The notes under the pieces were generated by a model. That model had not been told where the DNA came from and did no database searches. It worked only from the letters and a program-made list of their open reading frames with translations. Positions 10,101 through 17,500 of a stretch of DNA of 20,170 bases are shown here, one piece after another. The stretch lies in the IMG/VR virus record IMGVR_UViG_3300025131_000562, positions 1 through 20,170 of that record; one strand, 5' to 3'. Position 1 is the stretch's first letter, and each line of letters begins with the position of its first letter. A program made the translations under genes and the position numbers. The stretch is from a virus.

Positions 10101-10674
10101 CCTCTAAACCGGCTGTTGTATAAATGTCAGTATCATATACGTTCGCATAGTTTCGTTTAGCGGTGGTGATATCGGGGAAAAGGGCTGCAGCTGTGCTCGA
10201 TGTAACCGTGTGAGGGCCACCGCTAAATTCAATATATTCATAGTCGTAAGCGCCACCGGCAGTCCCAGGGGTACCATATCCTCCAGACAAATTACCAAGA
10301 CGCGTGCCCCATCCCGTACTGCTAGCACATAATTTTGCGTAGCCTGTACTTCGCGGATACTCTTTCTCAAAAATATAATTTTCAATATCTAACGATTTAT
10401 TATGAAAGTCAGTAATTTCATATTCCGACCCGTCATAAGGAAAATAATCTAGAACTCTGTTAATCGCAGAGTTATAATAGAGGCGCGCCGAGCCATATTT
10501 GGCAAAGTTTCGCGGCTGGGAATAGTTGACCTGTGGGACAAAGCGCTCTTGCTGAGTACTAATAGCGCTTACATTTTTGGCTGACTCTACATCTTCAAAC
10601 GCTTTCTTCTCACTAGTGTCTGAAAGATAGTTGCGTGATGTGTTAGTAGATTCAAAAAGTTTCTTAATACTCAT
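1186..10674 (-). CDS. Giant baseplate/tail-fibre-like structural protein with LamG-like domain(s), 3162 aa
   Basis: This 3162-residue protein is probably a baseplate-attached virion component that contacts the host. Regions seen, approximate residues: 200-440, LamG/concanavalin-like sandwich, with V-E-F-W-M near 211 and the hallmark I-D-E-F-R-F-W-K-V-A-R-T-P-K-E-I near 375; 510-665, a helical stretch with K-S-K-G-T-E-K-A-I-R-N, resembling tail proteins of the gpI/gp7 wedge type; 720-950, a possible second LamG-like fold ending in Y-W-A-K-Y-V-D-D-L-S; 1085-1196, a helical block with I-G-E-P-V-N-R-Y-R and E-S-H-V-L-E-R-N-K-Y; 1433-1471, V-N-L-H-N-D-V-Y-G and G-G-H-Q-S-R-H; 2978-3028, F-E-F-E-Y-E-L and I-W-Q-N-L-A-P; 3113-3156, three H-x-H motifs. 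Many Ser/Gly/Thr-rich loops lie between. No signal peptide or membrane helix is apparent. The ATG at 10674-10672 overlaps the upstream gene by 11 nt and has only a weak RBS, so reinitiation is likely. T4 gp7 is about 1030 residues, so this is roughly three times larger. LamG and placement are well supported; the gpI/gp7 relation is inference. Confidence 0.88.
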   Translation of the reverse strand: MSIKKLFESTNTSRNYLSDTSEKKAFEDVESAKNVSAISTQQERFVPQVNYSQPRNFAKYGSARLYYNSAINRVLDYFPYDGSEYEITDFHNKSLDIENYIFEKEYPRSTGYAKLCASSTGWGTRLGNLSGGYGTPGTAGGAYDYEYIEFSGGPHTVTSSTAAALFPDITTAKRNYANVYDTDIYTTAGLEANYGSGSRESNLKCDFDTGVTVEFWMKKDAFVGGSKTNKEVIFDIWNGEENDGTGGTTGYRYGRITLVAAAAGFDPPLLLTVRSGSTGWREQKIGSNDIDTSTIADGNWKHYALSLQNSGSQLVAKLYVTGAIDSTTVGSFGTLGSLASKASLTGAMGGRLGALIAPASGKTTSRAGQGKLSASIDEFRFWKVARTPKEIGENWFTQVRGGTNTDISNATLGLYYKFNAGITADAAVDNNVLDYSGRISNGNWIGYSTYSRNTGSAIISASAATQEYEDPIIRSSNPRVITLKDTLLSKGAEHDYSNNSAFKSLIPSWVVEAQDSILPNESVATYDNNIEIVSHIVGTYFDKLRLQIKALPTFKHLSYTSASQSPFPFAQHLPQSLGLYMPEVFIDANVLERFRNRTSTMLFDGDLNETKNLIYLNLYNNLTNIFKSKGTEKAIRNVYRCFNLDDSVVRLNIYAQNEVYELKDNLKQSLVTKKTLNLNGDSLKQGVVYQAADGTNAESLGYISGSNGAGLVTGSSILGYEFPYGFTAEADVIFPVVGRNATAFNRQYKEVSLYGMCTADTGSAASLNGTATTWVSNYTTEGRQPDFANFQVMAVKENNGSTNAYFKLSSSNFPYLIPELTSSMFYDVYDDSRWNISVRLKPTDFGTTNIVSGSITNAYTYDLVFQGINTVLGTVQNSFTLTASLSQNDGHNFLKSAKRLSAGALRTNITGASVAPCDVLFNGVKYWAKYVDDLSLYQHAYDLDNSGISGSYRHISPLDLNLKNSGSVLNSNMLALDWRFNNLSSSDANGSFFVEDHSSGSAQLRNNYGWVGNLAGYQHVGSGSGWPATSQDIIHSQSVNAFRFVNPEYAVSSDMVNIMSNDDVYFGIFESPPSYKYTLEKSMYNAISEEILDFFAGVVDFNNVIGEPVNRYRGRYKALEKLREIFFRRVSVSSDNLSGTGVTQVEKFIEYYKWFDDAIALVIGQLLPASVDFTADSYNTIESHVLERNKYQSKYPIIKDQTTDPEASAFGSYAYAPSPPAESPRPTNVSADFWKYQADRTSAEITSNDATIDYQRNIYRVAVGSEPTYPSTLPLLTDAKGNQYYRPQGTTRGNSFATITGDALNTSTKNRSGSVIHGGVNFDGNKSIGFTYNALYPAGPVNQDDGKYVPENTLFANIDDLLPLNEIEANIANFLPNRKLKRVFSKVQHGRNWENGFGYSNTKSTFAFPFNIMSASVESGYNRRVATRLSSTLEVVNLHNDVYGDDWEVPMQGTFTSYHVGGHQSRHVPLNTGSALDTYLTRPEAWKLLLGKCPDTSGAIGMVGPDYPWPEANEAGVFPYPMTGAQKAVYYRGYTAKRPVNIRNISQSYGMVLGNYSQNYQIISTVGAYTNPQQFIKKQPSLPTEITQTPSASQGRSYMDIHRQEESHFQFVPNYSLAYLRSADDPPCKSVIISRFAAPGDIQSMGLGYMDIRSGEYSVYNSLPYRNWSVIRPFQASSSISEATGTGTAGIRSYDQLGKDYGLRILLARHSGRFGRDSRFELNPPGQTYAQLPSFQKVNRNRLILIDSSSSGYSSGSNFDNAFVTHAIPRAVRQYSWLSSSILSASDMRYNRYQPTAESAAPWQLGFFSGTAGHVHYFTFVSGTNIETSAGIYQPTTRLNILTIDPVTASTSNTIGLPLGSSTTNYFNNALLDALPAADATLVRGNTANYFNLLMTRRGATFGWNWQKLHQNHNPINNKEISGANISLTKTPPGTALTSYRLTPLSTKGRLAKINITAPKSSEVTTPTSLDNSFTIQVSDNNKRIGTSNTALDNYLAIPWASIVTPYDHVLGVAADPKYTINWLLYTEGVFPSDYNEFYQTTIFRTGYDNKFWRDARTARNTVGATFRNSFSMSVSQSAWILDAQTNFLTRTKATLPSPSWDTGSATDIGLEVSGAAGELQNNYFFYFDTKGSTGGPLENKFEAMRPAGLYARKHMLTTPKSASPWNNIAEIPTAQWKKQEFNSSSVTLAPEPYAGEALWEANTQAGTVVKSAGIAAFQSRASQPWFNKYGDYQYDLKLIAKNYSILPEFRISDHVEDYTTYGIDNESITDTFSIPGTSLDSSQSSFYKDYSNSEFMKEFVNIPAETNLSASQIRLVMSAAIRFNPYKGFYPAQRALDLVSQFSRSFGNGIIGKAASDVPTRTQLFAKSGSLFRPLAAPLFAPGILFNSLKGGVAMDYPILTDGKKFLSYAWTGSSNTTDNWALTAINRNTNSDVEGYSGGEWWDQRLPFETIIEPEKYINGLLFVDNEAHPSCSMNVTASWSGEADTNYSKMASNFFGEIPNFFLTNNEFTTLKSGPLTDDLKFEEGKIYGARIILQRSVDGQRNYNFESGAAGTSVGWGKNGFVAWSGSAAAGRSLGFSQCPVPQDPIMNPSFKPLFMPYSRPTAFGPPVAGRPEWGASGVGASMAQQGSSYGVQDSFTGRNPAFTPPYTDGEAWCDLIFAPIAGETYSLERIMSETSGVYWRFDPGPERYTANLTKYQNIPACATGAQDPGPPYGGGNINHNVAHLSSSFNIFGIENIFEQTTDKFGNLIDNRNKIAAKRWVIQSKFETPMMNFTDADPIHPITNANGTLTLPVYGSSSVPRGMWHQFGVPPSAPNMGIFLSIGDIDSTNWLKYHYDVINNDSIYNRGHAAKYGRTAYSDIGSLSKLLGFDKETSKKRMGELANKQTIKEAVVAVPYIIERVDSTTTTNTDLSYQRKKFINIPKDRFEAALPEAKGSTKGDSLETAGASIRRLLQKMDRYVLPPMFDFKNNRDIKPVVMYIFEFEYELDKNDLAYIWQNLAPRNYKKFQLENTSVAHELLDTELLDADIIHNNENLRWMLFKVKQRGMSSYFEKITSLAGESAPIPDTAAGTSAEYPVDYNWPYDYVSIVEMAKMDVQVLYQTNRGMTSYDDGHAHTYMADNEGNGKTSENDDHFHDIIDGIVQKADGHIHSLENQNKE

Positions 10675-12391
10675 AGTCTTCTACTCTGAATTTGAATGTG
10701 TCGGGTTGTTCCACCCAAGAACTCACAGCATTATCATAAAACGCAAATTTAAAAGCATATGAATAGCCGGGCTCCAATAAATTCATATCAAAGTCAAAAT
10801 AATTTCCCGACACATCGTACGACATCGCAGTATGCTTGTCGCTTCCAGTGCCATATGGGACAGCTAAATATGCATCAAGCGTACGATATACTTTATAAGA
10901 AGCGCTAATAATGTTTGTTGTAGGGGCATTTACATTCGCTTTCGTAAAAACTGTCGGATCCCAATTCTTGTCTCTCACATACAAATTGAATCGTGCAATT
11001 TCGTTTCCACGATACTTCCCTTTCAAATTGGTGATGCTCATATAATAAGTTGGGCGGCCGGCATTGTTCTGGGCACGTAAAGTGTTACAAGGAATCGAGC
11101 CCGTAAAATATTGAATGAGGGCATCATTAGCACTTGTTGTGGCGTCACTACCGGTAAACCACACATCATAAATGGTTTCAAGACCTGTCGCGCCGGTGAA
11201 AGCAAACGAGGCACTATAAATTCCCGTTGAAACGATGCCTCCTGTTATAACTGTGGGGGCGGCACTGCGAACGTGGCCAACATTGTCAGTAGACAAGAGT
11301 TGTATGCTTCCGGTTGAGCCAGAAACCGGCACGTTTGAAGGTGGCACGTCGTCTCCGTCGCCACCTTTATAAAATCCTCCTGTTGAACCAGAATAAATAC
11401 TTACATATATGCGTTTTTCAAAAGTTCCCGCATAGGCTTGAGGAATATCAGATAGTTGTCCATCGATGTAATTGTAAAAATATATGGTGTTGAGGTTTTT
11501 GTCCGCTGATGCCAGGGAACTACTAAGGAAGAAGTCTCCGCGGTTGTCGCGCTTTGCTGAATCCCACCGAGCTTCAAGTACTGGCTTCTTAAAGAAATAT
11601 TCGGTACCCCGAGCGAAAAAACGCTTGGTATAATAAGAGGTAGTGGAGCCGCTGGGGTTGTAAATTACACTCTGAGTGCTATCGTCTCCATCTAAAGCTA
11701 ATTGGCCCGGGATACGACTAGTAACTGTATTGGCTGACCCTGACTCGTAAGCCTCATAGCTTGCGGAGAGGTGGATCCCCATACCGTAATTTGAGTAGGT
11801 TCCAGCAACCCATTGCTCCACCAGAGGCGTTACATCTAATTCCATGTCTTCTAACCCGGTTGTAAACGACTGAGTAAAGGTGAAGATTTCGGTATTAACT
11901 ACACCAGCAACAGCCCCTCCAGTAATATAAGAGCCGCCCGCCAGTACCGTATTGCTAACATCCGTCCAATAGGCGGTGTTAGAGGCGCTCATCCAATTGG
12001 ATCCTTGATTGCCTAAAGTCAAATCTTGATAATTATCTAAATCTAATCCCACTCCTTCTTGCCATGACTGCGATACTGCCACAACAGTTAAAGTATAATC
12101 GCGTGGGACCGTCTTGGTGGTAGATGCATTAAACAAACGCAAATAAAAACTAACACTTCCGCTAGCCGGCACAACACCATTACTCCTATCCGTCGAAATA
12201 TCCGTAATGGGAAATTTCATTAAAATGCGAGATAATTCTTGAGAACTTGTCGTTACGCGTCCATAAATCGAAAACGTTTCAACTATGTCGGCCACACCTG
12301 CGTTAGAGCCTGTCCCTCGTGTGCGCAAATTGGATTCGTACGCATTAACAATTGTGTTGTCTGCGTCTGCTTTATATCGTTTTATAGCCAT
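10664..12391 (-). CDS. Beta-rich structural protein with DNRLRE-like N-terminal half, 575 aa
   Basis: A 575-residue protein between the gp6-like wedge protein and the giant protein. Residues 1-220 follow the pattern of DNRLRE-type repeats, which are beta-sandwich modules of surface proteins. A strand with S-R-I-L-M-K-F-P-I is followed by V-S-F-Y-L-R-L-F-N and T-V-V-A-V-S-Q-S-W-Q-E-G, then L-D-V-T-P-L-V-E-Q-W and N-Y-G-M-G-I-H-L. Around 254-284 comes F-F-A-R-G-T-E-Y-F-F-K-K-P-V-L-E-A-R-W-D-S, which I recall from other marine phage structural proteins. The C-terminal half looks like Ig- or fibronectin-like beta modules. There is no signal peptide. Its ATG shares one base with the stop of the gp6-like gene (TAATG), and AGGGG lies 12 nt upstream, a long spacing that fits coupled translation. 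It overlaps the giant gene by 11 nt. A role as connector between wedge and outer fibre-like protein is inferred from position. Confidence 0.85.
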   Translation of the reverse strand: MAIKRYKADADNTIVNAYESNLRTRGTGSNAGVADIVETFSIYGRVTTSSQELSRILMKFPITDISTDRSNGVVPASGSVSFYLRLFNASTTKTVPRDYTLTVVAVSQSWQEGVGLDLDNYQDLTLGNQGSNWMSASNTAYWTDVSNTVLAGGSYITGGAVAGVVNTEIFTFTQSFTTGLEDMELDVTPLVEQWVAGTYSNYGMGIHLSASYEAYESGSANTVTSRIPGQLALDGDDSTQSVIYNPSGSTTSYYTKRFFARGTEYFFKKPVLEARWDSAKRDNRGDFFLSSSLASADKNLNTIYFYNYIDGQLSDIPQAYAGTFEKRIYVSIYSGSTGGFYKGGDGDDVPPSNVPVSGSTGSIQLLSTDNVGHVRSAAPTVITGGIVSTGIYSASFAFTGATGLETIYDVWFTGSDATTSANDALIQYFTGSIPCNTLRAQNNAGRPTYYMSITNLKGKYRGNEIARFNLYVRDKNWDPTVFTKANVNAPTTNIISASYKVYRTLDAYLAVPYGTGSDKHTAMSYDVSGNYFDFDMNLLEPGYSYAFKFAFYDNAVSSWVEQPDTFKFRVEDYEY

Positions 12392-14187
12392 TAGACCACT
12401 TTACCCCTAATATCGGTGGCAGGAAATTTAATTTCTGCTATTGCATTCGCCGGTATAATAAGATAAGTTCCGTCCGGCGACAAATTGGCGTTAATATCAA
12501 TGTTGGCAGAGCCATATGTGCCCCCCACTTTGCTTGTTAATTTAACCGTCACAACATCTAAAATACCAGGCACCGACTGAAGAGTGGAAAAAATGTTAGT
12601 AATATAGACTGGTTCTCCGATATAAAAGGCTGTCGAATATGTGTCACTCAGCGCAGTCACGGCATTATCCAATAAAACATATTTATCTGTCCCAGTCGCA
12701 GCTTTAATTGTAAACTCGATGCCTAAATTCAGAATATAGGGATCCAATATATCAATCGTGTCATTAATCATTCTATACTGATTAAGCCATGTTTTTAAAT
12801 TATTTTTAATTGTTGAATTTGTGGCTGTTAATTGATTCTGGGAATTTTCTGATATCACATAAAGATTTAGATTGCGCTTTTGAGAATTTGGGTCTTTCTG
12901 GGCTGAGCACCGCTTAATAGATCCGAGACGTGGAGGCATCCGATAGGCCACATTTTCATAGTCGGCTTGCGTCACTGCACGATTTTGGGTGGGAAAAGTG
13001 TCATAAATGCGCCTTTTTACCTCTGCTGAGGTTGGAGTAACCACGTCTCCCACAATCGGCTCTTCATTGGTAACTTCTAATGAATCCACCACGGTCTGCA
13101 TTGTAGTTCTCGTCAAAGTGTTGGGGTCGGAAAAATTCATTCTCGCGTCCACTACTTTATTTAATCCCGCGGTTGCAACATTTGAATTAGTTGTGTTCGT
13201 TGTGCGATAAGTAACTGTTAATGTAGTATTAGAAGGAACGATTCCAAAATTTTGATTACGCGTGAGGCGCGTTGGATCGAAAGTGGTGGCTGTAACATAT
13301 TGTTTTCCAAACGTGTTAATCGCGACCGATTGTGGATCTGCTACTACATCGCTTTCGCCGGATTTTCCACTCCCAAACTGCAAATAAGTATTAATGGCGT
13401 CCCTCTCTACGACAAATTTACGCGACACCAACATCGGCTTTAGAATAGAAGGAACATTATCGTTTTTATAATTGGTATTGGTGATTTCTTTTAAAATCAT
13501 ATCCGAAGCCAAATACTCTACTTCGTAATACTCCTGTCCTTGGCTATCTACCACAGAAATTACCTCGGCAATGTTGTTGGATGACAACCTTACCTTCAAA
13601 AATTTCTCGTACGCTCCAATTTTAATCTTTTGAGTTGCAAAATTGCCAGACACAACGTTCCCATAAGCCTTGATGGCATAATAGGTTGGCGCGCCAGTCG
13701 CACTATCTACCGTCGCGACTACAATGGGGTTTTTAGGATCGGAAAAGTCTACATTATCCGTTAAAATAAAACCTAAACCAGTTTGAGATGTGAACCTGCA
13801 GCCTTTTTTAACTATGGGAACATAATTTGTGTCAGGGCCTAGGCCTGTGCTGGATGCTGGCACTATCACATAAAGCGCCACAGAGCCATATGTTGAGGGG
13901 CGTCCCTGGTATTTATATCCCAAGATACGGCCATGGCGAATGACGTTATTATATTGATACGCAGTGTCCAAAAAGGATTCGTTAACGTTATAATCTAAAT
14001 AAAATGAAAGCTGGTCGCCGACGTAAGCCACCGCATCTACCATCATCGCCCCAAACGAAGCTTCGCTCCAATCTTTAAATGTGTCAGGATATAATCTTTC
14101 GGCCAATTCCATTAAGTCTTGCCGAATTGTGGTATACTCGCGATGTGTATAATCTATGGGTACTAATTTTTTTTGTTCGTCGGACAT
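12391..14187 (-). CDS. gp6: Baseplate wedge protein, gp6 / baseplate-J-like, 598 aa
   Basis: Homologue of T4 gp6 and the baseplate J family. In T4, gp6 dimers form the inner ring that joins the six wedges around the hub and rearranges on tail contraction. The N-terminus is typical of T4-like marine phages: D-Y-T-H-R-E-Y at 12-18, L-Y-P-D-T-F-K-D-W-S-E-A-S-F-G near 32-46, V-G-D-Q-L-S-F-Y-L-D-Y at 56-66, N-E-S-F-L near 69-73 and L-G-Y-K-Y at 89-93. The J-type core is visible around 401-425 (R-A-V-T-Q-A-D-Y-E then P-R-L-G-S-I-K-R-C). The C-terminus ends with a G-K-V-V tail after an I-K-F-P-x-T-D-I-R-G motif shared by marine gp6 proteins. Length is close to T4 gp6 (about 660). The start at 14187 follows GAGGG at 6-7 nt, 16 nt after gp25. 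The last base of its stop region is shared with the next ATG. I see no defect. Confidence 0.94.
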   Translation of the reverse strand: MSDEQKKLVPIDYTHREYTTIRQDLMELAERLYPDTFKDWSEASFGAMMVDAVAYVGDQLSFYLDYNVNESFLDTAYQYNNVIRHGRILGYKYQGRPSTYGSVALYVIVPASSTGLGPDTNYVPIVKKGCRFTSQTGLGFILTDNVDFSDPKNPIVVATVDSATGAPTYYAIKAYGNVVSGNFATQKIKIGAYEKFLKVRLSSNNIAEVISVVDSQGQEYYEVEYLASDMILKEITNTNYKNDNVPSILKPMLVSRKFVVERDAINTYLQFGSGKSGESDVVADPQSVAINTFGKQYVTATTFDPTRLTRNQNFGIVPSNTTLTVTYRTTNTTNSNVATAGLNKVVDARMNFSDPNTLTRTTMQTVVDSLEVTNEEPIVGDVVTPTSAEVKRRIYDTFPTQNRAVTQADYENVAYRMPPRLGSIKRCSAQKDPNSQKRNLNLYVISENSQNQLTATNSTIKNNLKTWLNQYRMINDTIDILDPYILNLGIEFTIKAATGTDKYVLLDNAVTALSDTYSTAFYIGEPVYITNIFSTLQSVPGILDVVTVKLTSKVGGTYGSANIDINANLSPDGTYLIIPANAIAEIKFPATDIRGKVV

Positions 14188-14207
14188 TAAAAACCCTCAC
14201 TTTTTAA
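14187..14207 (-). promoter_or_regulatory. Inverted repeat enclosing the gp6 Shine-Dalgarno
   Basis: On the message the arms UUAAAAA (14207-14201) and UUUUUAA (14193-14187) are perfectly complementary. They enclose the 7-nt loop GUGAGGG (14200-14194), which carries the Shine-Dalgarno of the gp6-like gene. The first arm contains the gp25 stop codon (UAA, 14206-14204); the second arm reaches the A of the gp6 AUG. All seven pairs are A-U, so the stem is weak. A ribosome finishing gp25 would open it. The repeat is certain; a regulatory role is inference. Confidence 0.4.
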
Positions 14208-14572
14208 GTAGTTATTTCTAATAAATCTTTGGTTCCGAGGCCGGGAATAGAATATATAATTGCAATCCCCAAATAATTGTTATCGGGATCAGTATTAGAA
14301 AACGAAATTCTTTGTAATTGAATAGCCGGCATATAGGTTTTTACTTGTTCCCTAATTTTGGTATCAATTTTACTCATAGTATCTTGGCCAAAATTTTCAA
14401 ACAGATACGTGCGAACCCCAACCCCAAAATTAGGATCCATGACTCGCTCCCCGGGATTAGTTAGAATTAGCATTTTTAAATTTTGCTTAGCGACACTTCG
14501 GATATCTTTATTCATCCTGAAGCCGTCGGCATCATCAATTACTAATGGAAGGGCTACTCCTAATGAACTCAT
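14204..14572 (-). CDS. gp25: Baseplate wedge protein, GPW/gp25 family, 122 aa
   Basis: Member of the GPW/gp25 family (Pfam PF04965; T4 gp25, P2 gpW). In the baseplate it sits at the inner wedge with gp6 and nucleates sheath polymerisation. The family signature is clear: L-I-L-T-N-P-G-E-R-V-M at 35-45, D-P-N-F-G-V-G at 46-52 and Y-L-F-E at 56-59. The core extends to a C-terminal strand I-A-I-I-Y-S-I. The length of 122 residues is normal (T4 gp25 is 132). The start at 14572 has a strong Shine-Dalgarno, AGAGG at 14584-14580, 7 nt upstream, and lies 25 nt after the stop of the large upstream gene. It is followed by gp6 after 16 nt, the classical gp25-gp6 or W-J neighbour pair. Intact. Confidence 0.96.
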   Translation of the reverse strand: MSSLGVALPLVIDDADGFRMNKDIRSVAKQNLKMLILTNPGERVMDPNFGVGVRTYLFENFGQDTMSKIDTKIREQVKTYMPAIQLQRISFSNTDPDNNYLGIAIIYSIPGLGTKDLLEITT

Positions 14573-14579
14573 ATCTTTA

Positions 14580-14584
14580 CCTCT
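14580..14584 (-). promoter_or_regulatory. Shine-Dalgarno site of gp25
   Basis: AGAGG on the minus strand, 7 nt before the ATG at 14572-14570. It is the strongest ribosome binding site in the window and confirms the gp25 start. It lies within the 25-nt gap after the TAG of the large upstream gene. Confidence 0.65.
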
Positions 14585-14597
14585 ATATAATTATTCT

Positions 14598-17500
14598 CTA
14601 ATCTTTCTTTTCACACAATTCTCCGGTCGCATTAAACGGATTAGTTCTTAACATACGCCGTTTCCACCAAGGTAGCAAGTTCTGGCCAGGTCGAGATTTA
14701 AATCTTTCTTTAAAGCCGGCTGTGATGATTGTGCCAGGAGAATCCGAGTCATCTTTCTGGCCGGGTTGGAAGTCTCTGGCGTTATAGTAACTCTTGAAGA
14801 TCTTTTTAATTCGACTTTTGGAGCTGCGTAATAACGTTTGATCCCACTGATCCCACTCTTTAACAAATAGACCTCCAAAAATGCCCGGGTCGCGGTCGAG
14901 CTTACTTGCCCAACCACCTCCGTCTGGATATGAAAGTACTTCCTCATCCGGACCTTCGGTGGCATCGGAAGTGTCCGGGCCTTCTACATCGGGAGGGTAA
15001 ATACCTGCTTCTCCTTCTTCATTAAAAGTCAAAGCTACTCCCGGTTTGGTATAGATGGTATTTTTCTCTGCATTTAATATATCACTCAAAGAGGGTACCT
15101 CGTCGGCATCTCCAAAATAATAAGGCCCAATGGTTTGATTATCATTCACCATTTTTTCACCGATGGACGGCATAAAGGCCAAACCATTATAAATGGCCAT
15201 TGTGGCTGCAATTTTCTTGAGAGGGAAGATATAATCAGCCACTAATTTAAACTTTTCATCCTCTTTAAGCATGTTAATTAAACACAATAACATTTTGCTA
15301 GATCCCTCAAAAGGATCCACAGAGCCAATTCCGACATCCAACGAATCTACTTCTACACTGGTAATGACAACTTTAGTTCCACTGATCAAAACCGAAAATT
15401 GCAAACCATATCTTACTCCTAGTTCTCCCGTCAAGCCTACAATTTGTCCGTTAGCATCAGATACCAATTCTAAACTTCCGGGATATACATCGGAAATATT
15501 AAGCTCATTGTCGTTTGCCTTAATTAGATCAACAGCTGCCGAAGGTGTCTTGTTGCCGTATCCTTCCACATAGATATACTTTTCAATCACAAACGGCTTG
15601 CTACTGTCTGTACTGTCACTAACAGCGTCTTCAATGTCACTAATATCTCCAATGGTTACTGTTACTTTATTGGCAAATGGAGTAAGAACTTCTCCCTCGA
15701 CATCCGCTCCGCTAAATTCCCCAGTCATGTAAATTGGGTTTCCCGAACCATCGTCTTCGACATGGTAATACCCCGTATAAGCAGAACCATCGGATAACAC
15801 AAATTCATTACCGTTAGTGAAAAGTTCTTCTCCTTCTGTTGGAAGGTCCACATATTCTTCTTTTATTTCTTGGTCCAACGTTAATTCTTCTCCGCCTTGG
15901 GCCAAATACTGCAGCAGATAATATGCCATATCATAAATGGTGGGAGCCATCCCAATAATTTTAAGATTCTCAACGAATTTCTCTCCCATTATGTTCAACT
16001 GCTCAACCACTAACTCTTTAAGAATGGCTTTGGCATCTTCTTCGGTAGCTTGCACAGCTTCTAAGTTTTTACTTTCCCTATAATTTTTTAAAGTTTCAAA
16101 CAGGCCGGCATCTCCTACTTTTTTAGCTTCTTTTAAATTATCCCTATATGGGTAAAGATATTTTTCTTGAACGTCATTAAGTCTAATTAACGCGTCCACA
16201 ACAGCTGCGGGTGGGTCGGGGATCTCTCCATTGTCCACGCGCCGAGAGTATAGTTGAACTGATTGTTCTAAAAATGCATACCAAAATTCGGTATCTTTAA
16301 ACGGATTGAAAAGTTCCCAGAAGCCCTTTTGCGCGTCCTTATAAGAAGCTTCCATTTCCTCTACTATGTAAGAGGCATATAAGGAACTAAATACATCGGG
16401 AAATTTAGGGTCAAATTTGGTAAATGTGGCCATTGATTTTATAAAATACATGCTCACATAAATACGAATAGCTGCTGTAATGATACTTTCTAGACCGGCG
16501 GCTCCAGATCTTTCCAAAATTCGAGCATATGGAACTTCCACAACACAATCCGGATCCGATTTTAAGCGCTCATCTTCCGGAATACTCGGATAAGAATCTT
16601 CAATTTTTTGTTCAATATCTTCAAAATCAATCAAATCGGTTCTATAAGGCTTGCAAGGACTCAATTCGGGAAACATCACGTCTACGAGACCAAGCCAACC
16701 TTTATTCTGGAGAGGTTTAATATATAAAGGAGGATTCATATAGGATCCTCCGAAAGTATTAGGATCGAGATAGTACACTCTATTGGCATCTGATCCAGAG
16801 ATAAATTGCATTTTACTGACGCCCATAATGTGATCGTCATTTTTTATATTACGTAAGTTTCCTTCGTCATCTACAAATTCTACCTCATAATAAGGAGAGC
16901 CGGCTGCATAGCCCCCCAACGCTTCATCAATTACGTATACGACATCATCTGGAGACAAATCATCATAAACTGCACCATATAAAAATGATGCCGAGTTGTT
17001 GGCCACCAGATCTACAAAAGTTTGTGTTATAGCCGACATCGCCGAGTCATGAACTTCCTTGATCGTTGAAAGCGCAAAAGTGTACCCGGCGCTGGCTGCC
17101 ATCTCTTCCAGCAGAACCAACTGTGGGAGATAATCTTGCTTAGCTTCGAAAGTGGCTAAAAACCTCGGATACTCCGTTAGGTCAATTTCATCTAAAGTAT
17201 TATCAGCTGCCCGAAATTCAAATTTTCTAGTGGGCAATTGATGAATTTCGGTATTATCTGGCTTAAGTGTCTTCATCAATGCTGTATAAAGAACCGGCCT
17301 CCAGAACTTAAGCATTCCCGGAACCGTGGCAGCTAAAGCTGTGTAAGTATTTGCACTTACGTTGTAATTATCCATGATTTTAATTCTAACATTGTCGGTT
17401 GGAACATTGTGAACTGCGTCATCTTTCTCTTCTAAATCGGCTAAATAAAATTCTACATCAAACCCATAAGAATACATGGAATCTACTTCTTCCGAATCCC

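Noticed and set aside
13910-13917. A second TATAAATA on the minus strand
   Set aside because: It encodes the conserved G-Y-K-Y of the gp6-like protein and has no start behind it.
14573-14597. Terminator or promoter in the gap before gp25
   Set aside because: The 25-nt gap is AT-rich with no stem followed by a T-run and no recognisable promoter pair. It only holds the gp25 ribosome site.
72-14600. Possible stop-codon recoding, because no visible gene ends in TGA
   Set aside because: Only six stops are visible (five TAA, one TAG), all at sensible gene ends with normal spacing to the next start. There is no in-frame stop inside a gene, so the standard bacterial code explains everything.
14648-14965. 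105-codon minus-strand frame inside the end of the large protein gene
   Set aside because: It overlaps fully with a well-supported gene in another frame and has no convincing ribosome site or recognisable protein pattern.
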